Shown: in pieces, positions 1 through 6,286 of the stretch
Position numbering within the stretch: the stretch's first letter is position 1
Layout: every line of letters starts with the position of its first letter
Origin: Chloroflexota bacterium
GTDB lineage: Bacteria > Chloroflexota > Dehalococcoidia > E44-bin15
Assembly (NCBI GenBank): GCA_030626475.1
Contig: DAOUOW010000008.1
Span: 1-34,443, forward strand
Reading direction: 5' to 3'
Length of the DNA: 34,443 nucleotides
Made by a program: the position numbers and the translations under genes
The notes under the pieces: model-generated
The model's database searches: none
What the model was told of the DNA's origin: nothing
The model's input: the letters and a program-made list of their open reading frames with translations, nothing else

Positions 1-1
1 A

Positions 2-361
2 ATGGAGGAGTGGAAGGCCAGCTCCGGAGGTCTTGCCGCCGATCTGCCGCTGGCTGTCTTGGTAGATGGCGGCAGTGCCAGCGGTAGCGAGGTGCTTGCC
101 GGGGCGCTTCAGGACCACGGGCGCGCCCCACTTATCGGCACCACTACCTATGGCAAGGGGAGCGTCCAGCTCATCCATGAGCTCAGCGATGGCTCCGCTC
201 TATATGTGACCTGGGCCCGCTGGCTCACTCCCAATGGTCACCTTATAGAAGGACATGGGCTGACCCCAGATTTTGAGGTGCCGATAACGGAGGAAGACAT
301 AGCCCAGGGCATCGATCCTCAGCTTGAGCGCGCCATCGATTACCTCGAGACCGGAGCATGA
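2..361 (+). CDS. C-terminal part of a carboxy-terminal processing protease (S41 family), cut by window start
   Basis: Serine protease of the S41/CtpA-Tsp family, normally secreted or periplasmic, that trims or degrades proteins from their C-terminus. Only the last 119 codons are in view; the reading frame is open to the window edge, so the Met at position 2 is internal and not a real start. The segment GGSASGSE carries the expected nucleophile (third Ser-like position of the SASxSE motif, residue 27 of the visible part), and YGKGSVQ carries the general-base Lys 25 residues later, the spacing known for E. coli Tsp (S430/K455). The following part (LTPNGHLIEGHGLTPD) is the typical family tail. 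The PDZ domain and signal peptide would lie upstream and cannot be seen. The stop codon lies 30 nt before smpB, so the two may be co-transcribed. Confidence 0.9.
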   Translation: MEEWKASSGGLAADLPLAVLVDGGSASGSEVLAGALQDHGRAPLIGTTTYGKGSVQLIHELSDGSALYVTWARWLTPNGHLIEGHGLTPDFEVPITEEDIAQGIDPQLERAIDYLETGA

Positions 362-391
362 ACCTGCACCTCGATTGTGATAGAATAAGTT

Positions 392-850
392 ATGGCTGTA
401 AAGATAATTAGCCTCAACCGCAAAGCCTACCATGACTATGATGTCCATGAGAGTGTTGAGGCGGGCATCGTTCTTACTGGCACCGAGATTAAGTCCATTC
501 GTGGCGGCAAGGCAAATCTTCGCGATGCCTATGCCCATCCCCAGGGGGGAGAGCTGTGGCTTTTCAATGCTCATATCGCTCGCTACGAGGAGGGCAGTCG
601 CTATAATCACGAACCAACTCGCCCGAGGAAGCTCTTGCTTCATCGAAGGCAGATCGATGAGCTTGCGGGGCAGGTGATGCAGAAGGGCTTTACCCTGGTG
701 CCGTTAAAGTTGTACCTTAAAAATGGAATCGCCAAGGTGGAACTAGGCTTGGCCAAGGGAAGAAAGCTTCATGATAAACGTGAATCCATAGCGCGTCGCG
801 AGGCGGAGCGGGAGATGGAACGCGCCATGAAGCTGGCGAAAAGGGGCTGA
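392..850 (+). CDS. smpB: SsrA-binding protein SmpB
   Basis: Small RNA-binding protein that binds the tRNA-like domain of tmRNA and is needed for trans-translation, the rescue of ribosomes stalled on broken mRNAs. At 152 residues the length is normal for the family. The opening VKIISLNRKAYHDYDV, the stretch ESVEAGIVLTGTEIKSIR, and the C-terminal KGRKLHDKRESIARREAERE are hallmark SmpB blocks; the basic tail is the part that enters the mRNA channel. No clear Shine-Dalgarno sequence precedes the ATG, but it is the only start that keeps the conserved N-terminus. Its substrate RNA, ssrA, begins 71 nt downstream, a common arrangement. Identification is secure. Confidence 0.97.
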   Translation: MAVKIISLNRKAYHDYDVHESVEAGIVLTGTEIKSIRGGKANLRDAYAHPQGGELWLFNAHIARYEEGSRYNHEPTRPRKLLLHRRQIDELAGQVMQKGFTLVPLKLYLKNGIAKVELGLAKGRKLHDKRESIARREAEREMERAMKLAKRG

Positions 851-921
851 AAAGGGAGAGTGCTCGATATTTGGTATCCTCGATGACACCGAGTAAATTC
901 CCTTCGTAAACAGCGAAAAAT

Positions 922-1263
922 GGGGACGAGTGGTTTCGACAGGGGAAGAATGCCCCGGAATTGCAGGCCGAGGTGCCACTGATCTCGTAAAACAAGTGGC
1001 GAAAAATAAACGACAACCACGTCTACGCTAGCTAAGCTGGACACATCCCCCCCGCCTCCCTCGATGGGTGGGGGTGGATGACGAGCAGTCGGGGTGCGGC
1101 AATCCTGAGGTCGATAAGGGTTGCCAAAGAAACTATCGACTGGCTCAGCCGTACTCCGTCGGCAGAGGACGGTTGGGTGAGAGCAAAGAGCTGACTAAGC
1201 CTGTAGCATATTCTGGGCTAGCCTCCTCTGGACGGGGAGTTCGACTCTCCCCCGTCTCCACCA
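922..1263 (+). ncRNA. ssrA: Transfer-messenger RNA (tmRNA), one-piece form
   Basis: The 5' end GGGGACG pairs with CGTCTCC just before the encoded ACCA, including the G-U pair at the third position also found in E. coli tmRNA. Next to the 3' end is a T-arm (GGGAG, loop TTCGACT, CTCCC). Near the 5' end is the conserved TGGTTTCGAC block, then a first pseudoknot (GCCACT with AGTGGC). Eleven nt after that pseudoknot, the same distance as in E. coli, an in-frame GAC opens a short tag: GAC AAC CAC GTC TAC GCT AGC TAA (1012-1035), giving Asp-Asn-His-Val-Tyr-Ala-Ser. The segment GAGCTGACTAAGCCTGTAGC matches the conserved 3' pseudoknot/H2 region. The 342-nt length is normal. A weak promoter-like pair (ATGACA at 883, TAAACA at 907) lies upstream. 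The tag frame is inferred by alignment to E. coli. Confidence 0.95.
1236..1263 (+). repeat. Direct repeat copy A: 3' end of ssrA (likely attachment-site half)
   Basis: The last 28 nt of ssrA, from GGAGTTCG through the terminal CCA, recur at 3170-3197 in the same orientation with only two differences (A to G and T to C, both in the T-loop region). tmRNA 3' ends are a well-known target of site-specific integrases, which leave such a direct repeat at each end of the inserted element. This copy completes the functional RNA. Confidence 0.75.
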
Positions 1264-1274
1264 GAAAACTTAGA

Positions 1275-1310
1275 GGCGCTAGCTTTACATAGCTAGCGCT
1301 TTTTCTGTTT
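1275..1310 (+). terminator. Rho-independent terminator after ssrA
   Basis: A perfect 9-bp stem (GCGCTAGCT at 1276-1284 with AGCTAGCGC at 1291-1299), a 6-nt loop, then a T-rich run (TTTTTCTGTTT). It sits 12 nt after the CCA end of ssrA and fits as its terminator. Under the integration model below, this terminator came with the inserted element. Confidence 0.88.
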
Positions 1311-1371
1311 GGATGAGGTTTTGGTGCTGATGTAGATCGACTTCAAAGCGGTCTCTCGTTCCGTTTGGGGC

Positions 1372-1457
1372 ACATAACAGCGACTGTACGGAAAGCTCGT
1401 TGCACTTCGCTTTCCCAAATTGGCTTCGCCAACTTCGTATAGTCACATATGTTATAT
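1372..1457 (-). other. Folded inverted repeat with attC-like layout, downstream of the radical SAM gene
   Basis: The outer arms ATAACA (1374-1379) and TGTTAT (1450-1455) pair over 6 bp. After an unpaired asymmetric spacer, 1382-1390 pairs with 1436-1444 over 9 bp with one G-U. The G at 1391 then bulges out if the helix continues as AA/TT. Inside are two hairpins: GGAAAGC/GCTTTCC (1390-1396 with 1409-1415) and TTGGC-TTC-GCCAA (1420-1432). Read on the - strand, the ends are ATATAAC and GTTATGT, close to the integron core sites RYYYAAC and GTTRRRY, and the structure lies 3' of the gene, as in a gene cassette. Rest of the interval 1311-1506: nothing else recognised. It could instead be an unrelated structured repeat or a 3' UTR fold. 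Confidence 0.5.
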
Positions 1458-1506
1458 TCAATAAACCTGGAGTCCTATAGAATTAGAAGGGGCAGTTTTC
1501 CGTCTA

Positions 1507-2934
1507 TCACAGAACTATTCTTTTAGGCCAGGGCTCTTGCTTCGAGGTTCCCCACAACTTGCTAATGTAATCTATTGAAAATAGATCCTCCAAGGCATGT
1601 AGCCAATATGCTCCCCTATCTGTAAGAACTATTCGATCTCCATCATCTTTTAAGAATCCAAGGAAAGACATTGGTTTTATGTATTTCCCGTAGACCTCAT
1701 CAAACTCTTTTCCAAATCTTTTCTTGAAATCACTTCTCTTAAACTGTGTCTCATAGATTCTCCAATAAAACCAGCCTGCCATTTGCATATTTTCTGAGAG
1801 CTCAAGGGATAGAGCGATTGGCATCCTTCCATTTTCAAGAGCCTTGATATATTCGGCAACATTGAAGGTGTTGAGGTAGAAAATGTCCTTCAGATAAGAG
1901 GCTCCGCTTGCACCAAGACCAACGTAAAGAGGCACTGTCACAGAACAATACTTTGGAACTCCCTGTCTAGTGAATGCCCAGACAGATGTTCTTTCAAAGC
2001 CAGCACTATAAAATATATCCTCTAGAATGCCAAGCATCTTTCTTCTCTTAAATATACTGGAGATTTTGTAGTTGTTTACATCACCAGCCCCTCCCATTTT
2101 GGTGTATGGAAATCTAAAAAGAGGGTAAGCTGCAACTTGGTCTACACCCATTTCAACCAAGGCTTGGCCTGCTTGCTCTACTTCGCTATAAGTCTGGTTT
2201 GGTAATGCAAAAATGAAGTCCACATTAACGCATTCGAAGTTCTTACTAACAGCCCGTTCGACTGCTGCCTTTACTTCTTCTGTAGTATATGGCCTGTTTA
2301 AGGTCTTTAGATGCCTGTCTTGCAGAGCCTCCAATCCCATGCTCAGATGCTTTACGCCCATGGAGGTAATGGTATTGAGATTGTCTAATGTCAAATGATT
2401 GGGATGGCTTTCCATGTGGATACCACACTGCATATTAAAGGTCTTGAAGATATACTCCAAACTCTCCTCAATGCCACTAGAAAGCATTGTTGTAGGAGTT
2501 CCACCACCAATATAAAAGGAAGTAACAGGCCTATCACCAACCACCTCAGAATAGAAGTCAATCTCTCTTTTAACAGCGTTTGTGTATCTCTTTGCTACAT
2601 CAGGATTATAAATCTCTTTGTTATAAGGGCAGTAAGGACATATTTGCTCACAAAAAGGGATGTGAAGATAAAGCCCGAATTCATCAATGTCTTGGAATTT
2701 TCTCCCCAGATCCTCAAGTGAAGGAATTTTATCTTCAAGTGCAAGATCTTTCTCTTTAGTTAATAATCTCCTAAGCTTTGTTCTTAAAAAATCTTCAATC
2801 ATACCAAATACACCCTGAACTCTCTTGAGATTGGATATTAAACCGGGATTTCCCATTTCAACTAATGTGGCTATTCTAAGCAGCTGGTTGCCGGGTGTCA
2901 ATGCCTCTAACAAGCCCGAGAAACTGGTTCCCAT
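1507..2934 (-). CDS. HemW/coproporphyrinogen-oxidase-like radical SAM protein
   Basis: Radical SAM enzyme of the HemN/HemW superfamily. The [4Fe-4S] motif CxxxCxxC is at C95, C99, C102 (FCEQICPYC), followed by the SAM-binding FYIGGGTPT block, the ESHPNHLT strand and the MGLEALQD segment, all typical of HemW-like proteins; the C-terminal third resembles the HemN_C winged-helix region. HemW proteins are about 380 residues, so the roughly 85 residues before the Fe-S motif are an unusual N-terminal extension. The true start could be internal (Met45 or another), as no strong ribosome site marks the first ATG. Codons are AT-rich compared with the neighbours, and the gene is alone on the - strand between two copies of the ssrA 3' end. 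Substrate is unknown: haem delivery is possible, but a different radical reaction is equally possible. Confidence 0.85.
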   Translation of the reverse strand: MGTSFSGLLEALTPGNQLLRIATLVEMGNPGLISNLKRVQGVFGMIEDFLRTKLRRLLTKEKDLALEDKIPSLEDLGRKFQDIDEFGLYLHIPFCEQICPYCPYNKEIYNPDVAKRYTNAVKREIDFYSEVVGDRPVTSFYIGGGTPTTMLSSGIEESLEYIFKTFNMQCGIHMESHPNHLTLDNLNTITSMGVKHLSMGLEALQDRHLKTLNRPYTTEEVKAAVERAVSKNFECVNVDFIFALPNQTYSEVEQAGQALVEMGVDQVAAYPLFRFPYTKMGGAGDVNNYKISSIFKRRKMLGILEDIFYSAGFERTSVWAFTRQGVPKYCSVTVPLYVGLGASGASYLKDIFYLNTFNVAEYIKALENGRMPIALSLELSENMQMAGWFYWRIYETQFKRSDFKKRFGKEFDEVYGKYIKPMSFLGFLKDDGDRIVLTDRGAYWLHALEDLFSIDYISKLWGTSKQEPWPKRIVL

Positions 2935-2986
2935 ATCACACCCGGCTTGTCATTGGTTGGAATCCGCCCCCGCTACCAAGACGATT

Positions 2987-3010
2987 AAGGGAAGCATCTC
3001 TGCTTCCCTT
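2987..3010. other. Perfect 10-bp hairpin upstream of the radical SAM gene
   Basis: AAGGGAAGCA and TGCTTCCCTT pair perfectly around a TCTC loop. It lies about 50 nt upstream of the radical SAM start on its non-coding side, has no T-run on either strand, and so is not an obvious terminator. It may be an operator, a leader structure, or an arm of an integration site. The rest of 2935-3169 shows no gene that I can support. Confidence 0.5.
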
Positions 3011-3169
3011 CGTATGTGTAGAGGGCATAATACTGCTACCAGTCAGGTGGCTAGCATAGGATAGCGACGGCCGACAGTGCTAAGAGCCCGGGCTTCTGAA
3101 GACTGCTTTCAAAACCTACGGCGAGGGCTCGCCTCTCGCACAAACTTCTGCGGATTATTTCGGTACGAT

Positions 3170-3197
3170 GGAGTTCGGCCCTCCCCCGTCTCCACCA
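3170..3197 (+). pseudogene. Direct repeat copy B: displaced 3' fragment of ssrA
   Basis: 26 of 28 nt match the end of ssrA at 1236-1263, including the acceptor strand CGTCTCC and the ACCA end. The T-stem has lost its outer pair and there is no matching 5' acceptor strand (GGGGACG-like) upstream, so this is not a working tmRNA or tRNA. Just upstream, ATTTCGGTACG resembles the segment before the T-arm in E. coli tmRNA (ATTTCGGACG), so slightly more than 28 nt may be homologous to a tmRNA, though not to this one. Best read as the original chromosomal ssrA end pushed downstream by an insertion. Confidence 0.7.
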
Positions 3198-3207
3198 AAG
3201 GAATAAT

Positions 3208-3240
3208 AGGGGTTCCACGAAATCAGTTGGGGCCCCTTTT
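3208..3240 (+). terminator. Terminator following the displaced ssrA fragment
   Basis: AGGGGTTCCA (3208-3217) pairs with TGGGGCCCCT (3228-3237) over 10 bp with two G-U pairs, followed by a T-run. It stands 10 nt after the CCA of the displaced ssrA end, the same placement as the terminator after the complete ssrA. It was probably the original ssrA terminator. Confidence 0.78.
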
Positions 3241-3245
3241 GAATA

Positions 3246-3274
3246 TTGACTTGGTTTTGGCTGCGTGATAAAAT
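3246..3274 (+). promoter_or_regulatory. Sigma-70-type promoter of the acs operon
   Basis: TTGACT (3246-3251) and TAAAAT (3269-3274) are separated by exactly 17 bp. It points into the YflT-like gene and the acs genes and starts immediately after a terminator. The predicted transcript begins near 3281 and carries a leader of about 140 nt. Confidence 0.75.
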
Positions 3275-3344
3275 ACACAACGGAAGTCCTGAGCAACGCA
3301 TATCATTAAATTATTGCTGTAACATGAAAAGCGAGATTGGTTTG

Positions 3345-3388
3345 CCTCTACCCGGCACACGAAAGCATACCTCGGGGAGAGGTTTTTT
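3345..3388 (+). terminator. Terminator-like hairpin in the acs operon leader
   Basis: CCTCTaCCC (3345-3353) pairs with GGGgAGAGG (3374-3382) with one mismatch, and six T residues (3383-3388) follow directly. It lies between the promoter and the first start codon, so it could act as an attenuator controlled by a ligand, protein or ribosome. I do not recognise a known riboswitch class in the 60 nt before it. Confidence 0.5.
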
Positions 3389-3390
3389 AT

Positions 3391-3404
3391 GTTAACATGT
3401 TAAC
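3391..3404. promoter_or_regulatory. 14-bp perfect palindrome next to the ribosome binding site
   Basis: GTTAACATGTTAAC is its own reverse complement and stands directly between the leader hairpin's T-run and the AAGGAGG ribosome site of the first gene. Its form suits a dimeric regulator binding site (DNA), or a short RNA hairpin affecting translation start. Confidence 0.5.
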
Positions 3405-3419
3405 CAAGAAGGAGGCTCT

Positions 3420-3932
3420 GTGGCGAAGACAGCGGTTAAGCTATTTAAAGACCCAATAAACGCAGAAAAAGCAGCAGCGGAGCTTGAGGCAAAGGGATTC
3501 AAGGCGGATGAGATTGGTATTCTGGTACATGACAAGAAGAAAGCAGCGAAATTCACCAGCTCCAAGACAGCGGAAATAACGCTGCCAGAGGCAGGTTCTG
3601 CCGTGGCACTGGGTGCTGCGGCCACCGCCCTAGCCAAAGCCAGTGCCAGCAGTGAAGAGGCTATGGCGACATTAACCGATCTGTTAGGCCTTCCTGAGGA
3701 AACGGTTAGATATTATGATTTTGGCCTCGCTGCGGGCGGTGTCCTCATCAGCGTTCATACTGATGAGGCACGTCTGTCCCAGGCTCAGGAGATTCTGAGA
3801 TCGGCCGATGTGTTGGTTGCTGCGGCCAAGGGTGAGATGTGGGGCTCAAGCCCCGGATTTGCCTCCGCCGGTCGAATGGCAGAGACGGACCCCATTGACG
3901 CTAAGATGACCGGCGATTTTCGAAGATACTAA
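3420..3932 (+). CDS. YflT-like (general stress protein 17M-type) domain protein, first gene of the acs operon
   Basis: 170-residue soluble protein. The N-terminal block (AVKLFKDPINAEKAAAELEAKGFKADEIGILVHD) follows the pattern of the YflT/heat-induced stress protein domain: a beta strand, an A-E-A helix and a second strand. A Gly/Ala-rich stretch (about 60-85) and a second alpha/beta unit (LISVHTDEARLSQAQEILRSADV) follow, giving a ferredoxin-like pair separated by a small helical linker. The GTG start is chosen because AAGGAGG lies 6-12 nt upstream; no ATG fits. No catalytic motif is visible. It lies 30 nt before acsB under the same promoter, so a role in expression, assembly or stress protection of the oxygen-sensitive acetyl-CoA synthase complex is possible, but this is inference only. 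Confidence 0.75.
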   Translation: MAKTAVKLFKDPINAEKAAAELEAKGFKADEIGILVHDKKKAAKFTSSKTAEITLPEAGSAVALGAAATALAKASASSEEAMATLTDLLGLPEETVRYYDFGLAAGGVLISVHTDEARLSQAQEILRSADVLVAAAKGEMWGSSPGFASAGRMAETDPIDAKMTGDFRRY

Positions 3933-3962
3933 TCCGTTTTTATTAGTTAGGAGGAATATAGG

Positions 3963-6200
3963 ATGTCTCGCTTTATTGCTACATCGGCAATCAGGGGTGC
4001 TCAGGGTGTTGTTAAGCAAGCGGAAGATATGCTTAAGGATGCTCTGGAGAAGCTGGGGCCTGATGTGCCCATCGCTCTTGTCGATAAAGAGGGGGTGGGC
4101 ACAACCTATTATCTCCCCGTAATCTATGGCTATTCAGGGCATAAGGTGGAGAAGCTGGGCGACATGACAACGCCCCTGGAGCATGCAAAGAGCCTGCTGC
4201 CCCCGGTCCCCAGCGAGAACCTTTGGCTCCCCTACCTTGGTGAGACCATGGACGCTGGCGTGGCCACCCTATTCGCCGAGGAGATCATCGAGGGAATTCG
4301 CTTTGCCAAGGGGGAGCAACCAGAGGTGCGCAATGGGTATAAGTTCAACGGCCCCATAAGCGACGTCCAGACGCGCTCCTGGGGAATTCAGATGGTTGAT
4401 GGCAGCATGCCTGGTTTTGCCGCTGTCATCGGTGCAGCAAAGAGTAATGAGGTAGCGGTCAAGATAGTGCGTGAGCTTCAGTCCAAGGGGCAGCTTGTCT
4501 TTCTATCCAGCACATCCAACGGTCGTTCCATCGTGGATCAGCTACTGGAGGAGGGCGTAGAGTTAGGCTACCAAACCTTCACTGTTCCCTTTGGCACGGA
4601 TACTATCTCTGTGGTCTATGCTGCTGGCTATGCCACCCGCGCTGCCTTTAGCTTTGGCAATATCGCGCCCGGCAACTGGCGTGAAATACTACTCTATAAC
4701 AAGTTTCGCTGTTTCGCCTTCGCCCTGTGCCTCGGGCCCATGGATGACCTTAAGTGGGCCACCGGTGCCGGGGCCATCACCTATGGCTTCCCCGCCATCT
4801 GCGATACCGTGGTGCCCCATATCCTGCCTACGGGTATCACTAAATATGAGCATGTGGTCAGCATGCCCTTCGATGACATCCCAGGAAGGGATGATATGGA
4901 GCGGGCGGAGAGGCTGGTGCAGCGCTGCATCGAGGTGAGAGGGATCAAGATCAAGATCCCTAAGGTTGACATTCCCGTTGCCTTTGGCCCCGCCTTTGAG
5001 GGCGAGGTGGTTCGCCGTGAGAACCTCCGTGCTGAGGCTGGGGGCAAGGGCGGCACTTGCTTTGAATGGCTGACGATGAAGGATATGGATGAGGTTGAGG
5101 ATGGCAAGATCACCGTTGTCGGGCCAGAGTTCGACAGCTTTGAGGAGGGGGCAAAAGTCCCCCTGGGCATCGTGGTGGATGTAACAGGTCGCAAGATGCA
5201 GAAGGACTTCGAGCCTGTTCTGGAGCGCCAGATCCACCACTTCATGAACGGCGCTGAGGGCGTCCAGCATATAGCGCAGAGGGACATTGCCTGGCTCCGC
5301 TTCAGTAAATCGGCAGTGGATAAGGGCTTCAGCCTGAGACACCTTGGCGTCATCCTGCATACTAACTTTCACAACGATTTCGGTGCCATCGTGGACAAGG
5401 TGCAGATTACCCTCTACACCGAGCTCGATAAGGTTGAAGAACTGAGGAAGCAGGCTCGCGTCGTCTATCGTGAAAGGGACGCCCGAATAGCAGGTATGAC
5501 CGATGAAGCGGTGGACACCTACTATAGCTGCACCCTTTGCCAGTCCTTCGCCCCCAATCACGTGTGCGTGATAAATCCCGAGCGCACCGGACTTTGTGGC
5601 GCCTATAGCTGGCTTGACTGCCGTGCCGCCTTCGAGATCAGCCCCACCGGTCCCAACCAGCCCGTTCCTAAGGGAAAATGTATCGACCCGGTGCTGGGAG
5701 AATGGGAAGGGGTAAACAGTTTCGTCTATGAGCATTCCAACAGGAATATAGAGCGTTTCACCATCTACTCCCTCATGGATTCCCCGATGACCACCTGCGG
5801 TTGCTGTGAGTGTGTGATGGCGATCATCCCTGAGGCCAATGGGGTGATGATCGTGAACCGAGATGACTACAGCATGACCCCCTGTGGCATGACCTTCACC
5901 ACCCTGATGGGCACTGTAGGTGGTGGTCTGCAGACGCCGGGGATGATGGGGCACGCCAAGCTCTTTATCACCAGCAAGAAGTTTATCCCCGTGGAGGGGG
6001 GTATCAAGCGGGTGGTCTGGCTTTCGAAGAATGTCAAGGAAGAGTTCGCCGAAGAGCTCAAGGAGGTCTGTGAGCGCGAGGGTGTTCCTGACCTCATGGA
6101 TAAGATCGCTGATGGCACTGTAGCAACCACTGTTGAGGAGTTGCTCCCCTTCTTGGAAGAAAAGGGGCATCCGGCTCTCACTATGGAGCCCATAATCTAG
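3963..6200 (+). CDS. acsB: Acetyl-CoA synthase catalytic subunit (CODH/ACS alpha/beta, AcsB)
   Basis: Makes (or cleaves) acetyl-CoA from a methyl group on the corrinoid protein, CO and CoA; the cytoplasmic core enzyme of the Wood-Ljungdahl pathway. Its 745 residues compare with 729 in Moorella thermoacetica. The A-cluster (Ni-Ni-[4Fe-4S]) ligands are all present: C523, C526, C535, C545 for the cubane, and the C612-G613-C614 motif for the nickel sites, each exactly 17 residues after the Moorella positions. The N-terminal part is the domain that docks CO dehydrogenase in Moorella. The ATG is preceded by TAGGAGG. acsD follows after 86 nt containing a strong stem-loop. No acsA/cooS gene flanks it here, unlike Moorella where acsA precedes acsB. 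Confidence 0.97.
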   Translation: MSRFIATSAIRGAQGVVKQAEDMLKDALEKLGPDVPIALVDKEGVGTTYYLPVIYGYSGHKVEKLGDMTTPLEHAKSLLPPVPSENLWLPYLGETMDAGVATLFAEEIIEGIRFAKGEQPEVRNGYKFNGPISDVQTRSWGIQMVDGSMPGFAAVIGAAKSNEVAVKIVRELQSKGQLVFLSSTSNGRSIVDQLLEEGVELGYQTFTVPFGTDTISVVYAAGYATRAAFSFGNIAPGNWREILLYNKFRCFAFALCLGPMDDLKWATGAGAITYGFPAICDTVVPHILPTGITKYEHVVSMPFDDIPGRDDMERAERLVQRCIEVRGIKIKIPKVDIPVAFGPAFEGEVVRRENLRAEAGGKGGTCFEWLTMKDMDEVEDGKITVVGPEFDSFEEGAKVPLGIVVDVTGRKMQKDFEPVLERQIHHFMNGAEGVQHIAQRDIAWLRFSKSAVDKGFSLRHLGVILHTNFHNDFGAIVDKVQITLYTELDKVEELRKQARVVYRERDARIAGMTDEAVDTYYSCTLCQSFAPNHVCVINPERTGLCGAYSWLDCRAAFEISPTGPNQPVPKGKCIDPVLGEWEGVNSFVYEHSNRNIERFTIYSLMDSPMTTCGCCECVMAIIPEANGVMIVNRDDYSMTPCGMTFTTLMGTVGGGLQTPGMMGHAKLFITSKKFIPVEGGIKRVVWLSKNVKEEFAEELKEVCEREGVPDLMDKIADGTVATTVEELLPFLEEKGHPALTMEPII

Positions 6201-6223
6201 TGCCAAAACTTGGAGGAAACACC

Positions 6224-6256
6224 TAAACAAGGGTCGACTTCCTCGACCCTTGTTTA
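6224..6256 (+). other. Perfect 14-bp stem-loop between acsB and acsD
   Basis: TAAACAAGGGTCGA (6224-6237) and TCGACCCTTGTTTA (6243-6256) are perfectly complementary around a CTTCC loop. There is only TTTA after the G+C part of the stem, so it is a weak terminator at best. It sits inside the operon and may reduce read-through or protect the acsB mRNA end. Confidence 0.7.
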
Positions 6257-6286
6257 ACGAGAGGTTCAAGGAAAGGAGAGACTGTC

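Noticed and set aside
1068-1292. 74-codon open frame inside ssrA
   Set aside because: It covers structural parts of the tmRNA and its terminator, and is not the tag frame.
3090-3197. A tRNA-Sec-like or other tRNA gene ending at the displaced ssrA fragment (CTTTCAAAACC could be an anticodon arm)
   Set aside because: No 5' acceptor strand pairs with CGTCTCC, the T-stem has only four pairs, and the distance from the supposed anticodon to the T-arm is far too long.
4689-6269. 526-codon open frame on the - strand opposite acsB
   Set aside because: It lies wholly opposite acsB, whose A-cluster motifs are complete. The open antisense frame follows from codon bias of a GC-rich gene; its translation shows no family pattern.
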